From Opitutia bacterium (lineage in GTDB: Bacteria; Verrucomicrobiota; Verrucomicrobiia; Opitutales; Opitutaceae), in NCBI GenBank assembly GCA_947449835.1, contig CANFSZ010000024.1, positions 1-35,907 on the forward strand: a stretch of DNA of 35,907 nt. The letters run 5' to 3'. The notes beneath the pieces were generated by a model, which did not search any database, was not told where the DNA came from, and saw nothing but the letters and a program-made list of their open reading frames with translations. Positions within the stretch are counted from its first letter, which is position 1; every line of letters starts with the position of its first letter. Below, piece by piece: positions 28,906-35,907 of this stretch. The translations under genes and the position numbers were made by a program.

Positions 28906-31224
28906 TTAGTTAAATTTCGGCCACGTCGTGCCGGGGGCGGGGAGCCACATCGTGTCGGCGGGGATGTGGGGTTTGCGGTTCCGGTATTTCTTCATGAGCC
29001 GGATTTTCGTGAGCAATAATTCGGGCAGATCTTCGCCGTAGAAGAACGTGTTGTTGCCGACGGAAGAGATGGCGGTGACCTCGGTCTTCGCGGTCGTGAG
29101 CAACGCATGGAGCGCGGCGGTGTTGGCGAGCTCGAGGTCGATGGTGGCTTGGAGCGATTGCTCGTGACGCGTGCGCTCGGTGGCTTTGGTCGCGGCGAGG
29201 TAGCCGTAGACATCGGCGCACCACGCGCAGACGCTGCGCAACGAGCCGCACCAATAACGATACGCGCGGGCGCGGTCGTGGAGATCGACGAACACCGCCT
29301 GCGCGGCCGGCTTCGTTGCGGTGGCGGTGATGAGTTGGGCGAGTCGCGCGATGAGTTTATCGAGGCGCGGGAAGACGTTGCGATCGAAGTAACGCGTGCT
29401 GTTCGTGCCGTGTTCGCGGCTGATGAGGTCGAAGAGCACATCTTTGCCGAGGTCGAAGAGGCTCGGGTTGTTGAATTGGAAGCAGCCGTGCTTCTCGTAA
29501 TAGGCTCGGTCGTTGGCCGGAATCGCGGCGATGTCGGGCACGATCGGGCGATCCCACGTGCGCTGCCAACAGAAGCCGAACGCGGTAAAAAGCGGCACCG
29601 TCGGTTGCCACGATACGGCCTCTTCAAACGAATCCCACGCGGCGACGAGCGCGGGCGCGTGCTTCGCGCCGACGTGACGTTGCGCGTAGGCGAGTAGAAT
29701 GTCGGCGATGGGAGTTTCTGGAAAAAATTGCGCGGCGCGAATGGCCTCGGGATTGGGCCAGTACGGCGTGGCGGTGGTGTTGGCCAGACCGCCGAAGGCG
29801 CTGATGCGCGTGATCCCGGTGTCGCGGACGGCGAGAAGTTTTTGGTGGAGCGCGCGTGGGAACGGGATGCCGAGAAGCGGCTCTTGGTTCATCACCGGGC
29901 CGGGCGAATAATAAAGCACCGGCTCGACGCCTTGGGCGCGCGTCTGCTTCAGTGCTTCCGCTTCGCCGGCATCCATCGTGGATTGAAAAATCGAACCACC
30001 GACGCCGGCTTGCTCGGGATAACGCGGGTGGTTGTAGGGCACGTGGTAGCCCTTGACCATGAGCGACGGCGCTTCCCAGCCGACGTGTCCGCCGAGTGCG
30101 GCTTTGATGTGTTCGTGTTCCACTTTGAACGGCTCGATGCGGAGCAAGACGTCGAAATCGGGATTCACAGCCGCGGCGGCGCTCTGGAGGTTTTTGAGGA
30201 AATGCGCGATGCTCACTCCGGCGGCGGCGGCGACTTTGTCGTGGTTGCGCCATTCGCGAATCATGTAAGGCCCGCCGTTGCGCCCGACGTAGAGTGAGGC
30301 GGTGTGTTCGAAGCCGGCGCCGCTGTCATTCGTCCAGACCGACATGTAACTGAGATCGGGCACCGCGCGGACGAGTTGGCCGATGGCGGCGCGGTAATGT
30401 TCGACAGAAATCGGGTGGTCTTGTGCGAGGGTGTAACGCGGCAGGCGCGAGCGGAACGGATGGTCGATGCGCGCGCCGCGGAGCGTAGGATATTTTTGAA
30501 ACAGACGTTCTGGCATCGAGCGTGGTTCAAACATGCACGCGCCAGGGCGCAGGCCGTAGCGGCGGCCGATGTCGGCGAGTTTTTTCAGGTGGTTGAGATT
30601 GGCTTCGAGGTACATCTCGGGCCAGAGCCCGCGCGTGAGCGGCGTGGCGAGGAAGTGGTTGAAGCCCGGCGCGTAGGTGTAGAATTGCGGGTAATATTCG
30701 TCGGTGACGAGGTCCTCGTAGGGCATGTGCGCTTGGAGGCCGTTGACTTCGCAATGAGTGAAACCGCTCTCTGCGAGCGTGGCGGCGTATTGCTCAGGAT
30801 CGAAGCCGCGGGCGGAGCGCCAGTATTGGGTATTGCAACCATCCCAGTGCGGGCGGTGCCAACCGAAGCTGGCCGCGATGAATAGGCCGCGCTCAAGTTG
30901 CTCGCGGGTGGTATCGCTGAGGCCGTTGACGAGCAAGCGCACGGCGGCGAAGAGCAGCGCGGGTTCATCGGCGGTGATTTCGCCGGCGCCATCGGCGATG
31001 CGGAGCCACATCCAACCGCGTCGGTCGCGAGCGGCGGCGGGCAATTTTTTCGCCCACCGGCGGGAAGCGAGAGCGACGTTCACGCCGCCGCCGGGGCGGG
31101 CGGCGAGGGAGATTTTGGCACCGGTGAGTAAGGCGAGCTCGCGGGCGGCCGTGTGTTCGACGGGTACGGCGGCGGTCGAGATGTGCAGGGAGCGAATGCC
31201 TAGGGAAGCGAGGGTAGGGGCCAT
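28906..31224 (-). CDS. putative glycoside hydrolase, alpha-glucuronidase-like architecture
   Basis: This 772-residue protein begins with a small alpha/beta domain (about 1-110) of the type found before the barrel in hexosaminidases and alpha-glucuronidases (ARELALLTGAK, then EPALLFAAVRLLVNGL). A long barrel-like region follows (about 115-520) with WTNDSGAGFEHTASLY, LLRIEPFKVEHEH and GITRISAFGGLANTT, each offering acidic residues as candidate catalysts. The remaining part is helical. The order of domains resembles GH67 or GH115, but none of the signature segments that I know is present, so I do not assign a family. No signal peptide is obvious from ATG 31224; an in-frame ATG at 31347 would add 41 residues with a weak hydrophobic stretch but has untypical codons. 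It is divergent from the GH88 fusion gene. Confidence 0.65.
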   Translation of the reverse strand: MAPTLASLGIRSLHISTAAVPVEHTAARELALLTGAKISLAARPGGGVNVALASRRWAKKLPAAARDRRGWMWLRIADGAGEITADEPALLFAAVRLLVNGLSDTTREQLERGLFIAASFGWHRPHWDGCNTQYWRSARGFDPEQYAATLAESGFTHCEVNGLQAHMPYEDLVTDEYYPQFYTYAPGFNHFLATPLTRGLWPEMYLEANLNHLKKLADIGRRYGLRPGACMFEPRSMPERLFQKYPTLRGARIDHPFRSRLPRYTLAQDHPISVEHYRAAIGQLVRAVPDLSYMSVWTNDSGAGFEHTASLYVGRNGGPYMIREWRNHDKVAAAAGVSIAHFLKNLQSAAAAVNPDFDVLLRIEPFKVEHEHIKAALGGHVGWEAPSLMVKGYHVPYNHPRYPEQAGVGGSIFQSTMDAGEAEALKQTRAQGVEPVLYYSPGPVMNQEPLLGIPFPRALHQKLLAVRDTGITRISAFGGLANTTATPYWPNPEAIRAAQFFPETPIADILLAYAQRHVGAKHAPALVAAWDSFEEAVSWQPTVPLFTAFGFCWQRTWDRPIVPDIAAIPANDRAYYEKHGCFQFNNPSLFDLGKDVLFDLISREHGTNSTRYFDRNVFPRLDKLIARLAQLITATATKPAAQAVFVDLHDRARAYRYWCGSLRSVCAWCADVYGYLAATKATERTRHEQSLQATIDLELANTAALHALLTTAKTEVTAISSVGNNTFFYGEDLPELLLTKIRLMKKYRNRKPHIPADTMWLPAPGTTWPKFN

Positions 31225-31491
31225 GGAGGTTTTGGGACTGAGTTGGATTGGTATCCGCCGCGGGCTAGCCGCAAGCGCAAAGGCCATCGCGAGCCAGTGC
31301 AGACCAAGATTTTCCCAAATCGCACATGCCACGGCTGGAAATTTCATCGCAGGGCTTCGACATGTGCGCTCGATTGAGTTAATGATGTAAGCCGCAGGCG
31401 CGTTGAAACGCGCGCTTTGCATTCGCAGTCTCATTTTTTGCTGAGTTAACCCCACCCACTTTAAGACCTGTTTGTGAACCCCTGTATCATC
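31225..31491. promoter_or_regulatory. divergent control region, glycoside hydrolase / GH88 fusion gene
   Basis: These 267 bp contain several repeats. The inverted pair CGCACATG (31321-31328) and CATGTGCG (31361-31368) is exact, with centres 40 bp apart, about four helical turns. A short palindrome GCGCGT-TGAA-ACGCGC lies at 31398-31413 and resembles LacI-family operator halves. TGAGTTAA occurs in the same orientation at 31375-31382 and 31442-31449. These are candidate operators for control of both genes; no definite promoter can be called. Confidence 0.45.
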
Positions 31492-34400
31492 ATGTCCTCG
31501 CTCGCTCGCTTATCACTCTGGTTTGCCGTTTTATCGGTTCCCGCCCTCGCTTCGGCTGAAGTGGCCGCTCCTCAACCGGAGCTGCGCATGGTGATCGACC
31601 AAGCGTTGCACACCTCAGCGCAACAATACGAGTGGATGATTGCCCACCTGCCGACGCAGGATCGCATGCCGCGAACCTTGGAGAAAGGAAAACTCGTCAC
31701 CGTGCGCGAGCGCGATTGGACGGTCGGATTTTTCCCCGGTGCGCTCTGGTATCTTTACGAAGGCACCCAAATGCCAAACTGGCGTGCGGCGGCGGAACGC
31801 TTCACGCGTTTGCTTGAGTCGGAGCAGCTCAACACCCGGACGCACGACGTCGGTTTTATTTTAAACAGCAGTTACGGCAACGGCCTCCGGCTTACTGGCG
31901 ACACGTCCTATCGCCCCGTGTTGCTCAAAGGCGCGCAGTCCTTGGCCACGCGCTTTTCGCCCGTGGTCGGCTCCATCAAATCGTGGGACCGCAGCCCCGA
32001 GGAATACACCTTTGCGGTCATCATTGATAATTTGATGAACCTCGAATTGCTGACCTGGGCCGCGCGCAACGGCGGTGAATCCCGGCTCCGGGATATCGCG
32101 ATCGCGCACGCCGACACTACGTTGGCGAATCATTTCCGGCCCGATAGTAGCACCTTCCACGTCGTGGATTATGATACTGCCACGGGCCGCGTGCTGCGCC
32201 GCATCACGCATCAAGGCACGGCCGATAGTTCTGCTTGGGCGCGCGGCCAAGCGTGGAGTCTTTACGGTTACACGATGATGTTTCGGGAAACTCGCGAAGT
32301 CCGCTACTTGGAAACCGCGGAAAAAGTCGCGCGCTTCATCATGAATCATCCGCGTCTGCCGGCCGATAAAATCCCTTATTGGGATTTCGACGCGCCGGGT
32401 CAGCCCAACGCGCCGCGCGATTCCTCGGCGGCGGCGATCATGAGTTCGGCGCTCTTCGAACTCTCCGGCCTCACGCTCGATCCGGCCGCGGCGACGCGTT
32501 ACGCTGCCTTTGCCGAGGCGCAATTACGCAGTCTGGCCTCGCCGACGTATCTGGCTGAACCCGGCACTAACGGCGGCTTTATCCTCAAGCACGCCACCGG
32601 TAATTTCCCGAAAAACAGCGAAATCGACGGGCCGATCAATTACGCCGATTACTACTTTCTTGAAGCGCTCATGCGCGCGCGCGCCTTTGCGAGTTCGTCC
32701 TCCAAGCCGGCGACCGCGGCGGTGGAACTCGGTCTTGAAGCCGGAAAAATCACCGGCAAATATTCGCCGCTCGAGATCAGGCTCACGGTCCCACTTGATA
32801 AAAAATCCGTTGAGCTGCGCTTCCGCAGCGCGCGCAACCGCAACATAAGCAAGATCACCGACATCGCGCCGAATCATCCTGCGCCGGAGACCGTGCTGCC
32901 TTCGCCCAAACCCGATAAAGAAATCTGGTACCCTGTCGTAGATCTCGGCCTCAACGCCGGCATGAACGGCGTGTTGCGTTGGCAAACCGCGCCGCGGGTG
33001 GTCGCGGTGAATCATCATTTTCACGGACAAGTAGAAACCGGAAAAACTGAAATGCCCGTGGCCGCTGAGATCCTCGAGTCGTGGGAAAACAGCATTTATT
33101 GCGAGCCGGCTGTGGCGCTGCAGGATTTTTATTTGGCGGCGCGCGTGCCGGTCATCAACGGCGCCTTGAAATATTCCGTGGCCTCGCTCGCCGAAACGTG
33201 GGCAGGCACCGTCACGATGATGGATACTGCCACGGGGCAGGAAATCGAAGTGCTGCGCATCGAGCCCAAGCCATTTGTCTCCGCGCAGGTCGGCGGTGCG
33301 CCCGCCATTGCGTTGACGACGCCTAATCTTGAGCGCGCCTTGATGGATTCGGTGAATTACCTTCTGCGTGCGCAAAATCGTAATCCCGCGAGTCCCACCG
33401 CCGGCGGCCTGCATCTCTTTTATGATCTCGATGCGCAGACGTATCGTTCTTCTCACTGGATCTGGGGCGCGGGCCCGGCGGTCTCAGCTTTGCTTGAGGC
33501 CGAAAAAATACCAGTGATTGCTCGGCAATTTTCGCCGCGTTTTTTAACCAACCGGGCCGACGAGATCGGGCGCAGCGGACTGGCGCTGCGGATTCTCGAT
33601 CCCAAACATCCTGCCTACGGCGTCTCGCTTTCACGTTGGCGTCGGGCGATTGATCTACCGTTTGGCTACGAGCAATGCGCGGCGGTGTCCGATGCGCTCT
33701 TTTTGTCCGGTTGGTCGTGGATTCCTCTATATCAAGCCACGGGTAACGTCGAATATCTGCGCGCGACGGAACTCCTCGCCGCTTCAACGGCGCGTTTGAT
33801 GAAGGAGTACGAGCTGGTGCCCCAAGATTATTACGTGGATCGCCGTGAATGGTCTGAACACACGATCGATGAATCCGGTTTCGGCGTGGAAGGTCTACGC
33901 GCGCTCTACGCCACGACGAAAGATCCGCGTTATAAAAAACAAGCCGACGACTATATGAAGCAACATCTCGCCAAGCTCTCGCGCGACGACGGCTTGTGGG
34001 AACGCGGTTGGAACCGCCGCACGGGCGTCATGCCGACGATCCGCATGACGCGGGGTTTGGGCTGGGCGATGGAAGGATTGCTCGCTGCGCACGAGGCGGT
34101 GCCGGAGGGCGATTATCTGACGCGAGCGAAGCGCTTGGCCGACTCGATGATGAAGTGGCAACGGGCGGACGGCTCTTGGGTTTTCATCGCGGATCAAGCA
34201 GTGGAGCGCTACGGCATCAGCGAGAAAGGCACGGCCTTATGGTCGTTGTTGTTTTACCGGCTTTATCGCGCTTCCGGCGACGCGCGCCATCTCGCGGCGG
34301 CACGTCAGGCGCTTTCCTGGTGCATCGCCAACCAATACCGCGGGCCGGATCCTGAAGCGCATGGTGGCATTGTCGGTATGACCGAGCATTCGGCCGTCGG

Positions 34401-34512
34401 CGCAGGCCACCGCGCTTGGTACAAAGTGGCGTGCGCCTATACGACCGGCTTCGCGGCGCTCGCGACCATCGAAGAGCTCAAAATCCAAGCGCTCGACGCT
34501 AAGACCAAATAA
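31492..34512 (+). CDS. GH88 unsaturated uronyl hydrolase fused to a second alpha/alpha-toroid domain
   Basis: This 1006-residue protein has a signal peptide (LWFAVLSVPALASA, cleavage near residue 22). Residues 30-405 are a full GH88 domain, which hydrolyses the unsaturated glucuronyl or galacturonyl end left by polysaccharide lyases. Both key aspartates are visible: Asp119 in THDVGF and Asp179 in IIDNLMNLELL, 60 residues apart as in the Bacillus enzyme. HQGTADSSAWARGQAW and GFFPGALWYLYE also fit. About 410-600 is a beta-rich linker region. From about 610 to 1000 there is a second helical domain (YLLRAQNRNPASP, EKGTALWSLLFYRLYRASGD) that looks like another six-helix toroid of GH88/GH105 or GH127 type. 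Ordinary GH88 enzymes are only about 400 residues. I chose ATG 31492 for its signal peptide over GTG 31474. Confidence 0.88.
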   Translation: MSSLARLSLWFAVLSVPALASAEVAAPQPELRMVIDQALHTSAQQYEWMIAHLPTQDRMPRTLEKGKLVTVRERDWTVGFFPGALWYLYEGTQMPNWRAAAERFTRLLESEQLNTRTHDVGFILNSSYGNGLRLTGDTSYRPVLLKGAQSLATRFSPVVGSIKSWDRSPEEYTFAVIIDNLMNLELLTWAARNGGESRLRDIAIAHADTTLANHFRPDSSTFHVVDYDTATGRVLRRITHQGTADSSAWARGQAWSLYGYTMMFRETREVRYLETAEKVARFIMNHPRLPADKIPYWDFDAPGQPNAPRDSSAAAIMSSALFELSGLTLDPAAATRYAAFAEAQLRSLASPTYLAEPGTNGGFILKHATGNFPKNSEIDGPINYADYYFLEALMRARAFASSSSKPATAAVELGLEAGKITGKYSPLEIRLTVPLDKKSVELRFRSARNRNISKITDIAPNHPAPETVLPSPKPDKEIWYPVVDLGLNAGMNGVLRWQTAPRVVAVNHHFHGQVETGKTEMPVAAEILESWENSIYCEPAVALQDFYLAARVPVINGALKYSVASLAETWAGTVTMMDTATGQEIEVLRIEPKPFVSAQVGGAPAIALTTPNLERALMDSVNYLLRAQNRNPASPTAGGLHLFYDLDAQTYRSSHWIWGAGPAVSALLEAEKIPVIARQFSPRFLTNRADEIGRSGLALRILDPKHPAYGVSLSRWRRAIDLPFGYEQCAAVSDALFLSGWSWIPLYQATGNVEYLRATELLAASTARLMKEYELVPQDYYVDRREWSEHTIDESGFGVEGLRALYATTKDPRYKKQADDYMKQHLAKLSRDDGLWERGWNRRTGVMPTIRMTRGLGWAMEGLLAAHEAVPEGDYLTRAKRLADSMMKWQRADGSWVFIADQAVERYGISEKGTALWSLLFYRLYRASGDARHLAAARQALSWCIANQYRGPDPEAHGGIVGMTEHSAVGAGHRAWYKVACAYTTGFAALATIEELKIQALDAKTK

Positions 34513-34533
34513 CGCCCGAACCTAAACTCACCT

Positions 34534-34556
34534 CGTGTCGCGCCCAGCGTGGCACG
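34534..34556 (+). terminator. weak hairpin after the GH88 fusion gene
   Basis: CGTG (34534-34537) pairs with CACG (34553-34556), with an inner CGC/GCG pairing. The hairpin is followed by TTTATATTT. It could be a weak terminator or an mRNA structure between the GH88 gene and the TonB receptor. Confidence 0.25.
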
Positions 34557-34593
34557 TTTATATTTCCCGAAATTTTTGAAAACCAAGAACCCG

Positions 34594-35907
34594 ATGAACT
34601 ACCAACCCTTGTTAAACTCGTTGAAATAGACCGCCTGCGGTCTGCTTCTGATTAGCGCGTGTGTCCACGCGCAAACCGCAACCAATCTTCCCGCCGATTC
34701 CGAAACCATTAAGCTCTCGGCGTTCGAAGTTAAAACGGAGTCGAACCGTGGCTACACGTCTTCCGAGACGATGACGGGCAGCCGAGTGAAGACCCAAATC
34801 GTTGATCTACCTTACACGGTCAATGTCATGACGAGTGAGTTCCTCGAAGACTTCGGTTTGCTCGAGCTTTCCGATAATTTGTCCCATGTCGGCGGCTTCA
34901 CCGGTCTTGATATCGGCGGTAATTTTTTCCTACGCGGGTTCTCGGCCTCTTATCAATTGCGCGACGGATTTTTCCGTCTCGGGCGTTATGGCTCCAGCAA
35001 TGTGGATCGCATTGAAATCATCAAAGGTTCCAGCGCCGCCATCTATGGGCGCACCTCGCCCGGCGGCATGATCAATATGATCTCGAAGCAACCCAAAGCT
35101 GAGAAGAATCAAAAGCTCTCTTTCAACTATGGCGATTACGGCACGCAACGTGTCACGCTTGAAGCGACCGGTTCGCTCTTTCCGACGGTTTTGGGTAAGA
35201 CCAACTACGTTCTCACCGCCAGTCACTACCAGCGCGACTTCGACATGGAGTACGCTCGGAATCGCAATCAGGAGTACTACCTCGCCATCGATCACGTGTT
35301 TGCGGATGGCTCAAAATTATTTTTGTCGGGCGAATATTTCTTTCAACTCCGTCACGCCCCGCTTTCAGCTGCGGCTTTGATCGTGGACCAAAAGGGCACC
35401 GCATCCACCGCAGACGACAAGGCCGTGGGTTATGCGCTCAATCTCGCTAAGTACAGCGCTTCGGGCCCCAACAGTGAACTCAATCGCGGCAACGACTCAG
35501 TCACGGCGTTTTATGATAAGAACATTAACTCTATTTTTAACCTGCGGGTCTCGGGTAACTATTACCGCGGCCGTCGTTGGGACTATAACATCACGACGAA
35601 TTGGCCTACGATTAACATCAACCCCGCGGTCGCTGCGGCGCCTTCTTCTTTGCGCGCTGCGACCCCGCAACGTGGCCGCATCTTTCAAGATGGCGGCGGC
35701 TCCCAAGTGGATTTGCTGGCCCACTACTTCACGAATGGCGGCAAGGTTGAACACCGCACACTTCTCACGTTTGATTTCAATGATTTCTACAATTGGAATC
35801 CTACGCTGAGCTACGTCGGTAGCGCCGATTTAGCCGCTTGGAATGTGCCGCGCCGCGTCACCCTAGATTCGAATTATAATCCTGCGAGCCCGATCGCTTA
35901 TTTCCCC
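34594..35907 (+). CDS. TonB-dependent outer-membrane receptor, partial, with an in-frame TAG near its start
   Basis: The reading frame from ATG 34594 begins MNYQPLLNSLK and then meets TAG at 34627-34629. Beyond it the same frame stays open to the window edge (about 426 codons). It continues with TACGLLLISACVHAQ, which completes a signal peptide ending at an AQ cleavage site, then a plug domain: IKLSAFEVKTESNRGY, DLPYTVNVMTSEFLEDFG, FFLRGFSASYQLRDGFF, VDRIEIIKGSSAAIYGRTSPGG and MINMISKQPK. Barrel strands follow. This is a TonB-dependent receptor of the ferric-siderophore or carbohydrate type. The stop splits the signal peptide; the first in-frame ATG after it is at 34828, inside the plug. Either the gene is broken, the base is a sequencing error, or the stop is bypassed. 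It follows the GH88 gene by 81 bp and may import the sugars released. The 3' end is outside the window. Confidence 0.85.

Noticed and set aside
31225-31455. N-terminal extension of the glycoside hydrolase from starts at 31347 or 31455
   Set aside because: Codons there are unlike the rest of the gene (ATA, CCA, GCA), and the region holds inverted repeats typical of a promoter. A weak signal peptide from 31347 cannot be fully excluded.
1-35907. CRISPR arrays, tRNA or rRNA genes, insertion sequences, prophage genes and replication origins
   Set aside because: I looked on both strands and saw no regularly spaced repeats, no cloverleaf-type tRNA sequence, no transposase or integrase, and no DnaA-box cluster.

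Overview
The window is a high-GC bacterial chromosome segment that reads like a member of the Verrucomicrobiota, most likely an Opitutaceae-type organism. This is inferred from gene content: a DUF1501 protein beside a type II secretion pseudopilin cluster, an Ig-domain protein ending in a tandem Opitutus-style repeat, GH88 and TonB-receptor polysaccharide genes, and few Shine-Dalgarno-like sequences before starts. There is no rRNA, tRNA, CRISPR array, insertion sequence or phage gene that I can recognise.

Layout. (1) 1-6754, all plus strand: the end of a DUF1501 gene, a membrane-anchored protein with a GspG-like C-terminal domain, then tightly packed type II secretion genes gspG-H-I-J-K and GspL/GspM-like genes. 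The secretin, ATPase and GspF are not in the window. (2) 6848-9787: a four-gene redox module of DUF3570 outer-membrane barrel, FAD:protein FMN transferase (ApbE), thioredoxin-like protein and DUF4266 lipoprotein. The DUF3570 protein carries a textbook ApbE acceptor motif just after its signal peptide, so it is a candidate flavinylated outer-membrane protein. (3) 9863-12432: a large Ig-like surface or secreted protein, convergent with a LEA14-like lipoprotein and a tiny membrane protein. (4) 12612-15721: housekeeping genes lysA, gpsA and aat. (5) 15744-19483, minus strand: an acetate/solute:Na+ symporter with its DUF485 partner, a lipoprotein and an EamA permease.

(6) 19737-20834: a NarL-type response regulator convergent with a free-standing Hpt protein, without a histidine kinase in view. 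(7) 20859-27924, minus strand: aldose-epimerase-like protein, a secreted unknown coupled by ATGA to an ABC exporter, a Gfo/Idh/MocA oxidoreductase, a protein with two sets of ferritin-like diiron ligands, and a phytanoyl-CoA-dioxygenase-like enzyme, divergent from an AraC regulator (28045-28884). (8) 28906-35907: a carbohydrate-utilisation block. An unassigned TIM-barrel-like glycoside hydrolase is divergent from a 1006-residue protein that fuses a GH88 unsaturated-uronyl hydrolase to a second alpha/alpha-toroid domain. A TonB-dependent receptor follows, and its signal-peptide region contains an in-frame TAG; it runs off the right edge.

How it fits together (inference): the left third is about protein export and envelope redox chemistry, the centre is housekeeping, and the right third looks like uptake and breakdown of a uronate-containing polysaccharide plus an AraC-controlled oxidative small-molecule pathway. 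The strongest leads for something new are the flavinylation-motif DUF3570 module, the tandem diiron protein next to a 2-oxoglutarate dioxygenase, the double-toroid GH88 fusion, and the stop codon in the TonB receptor.
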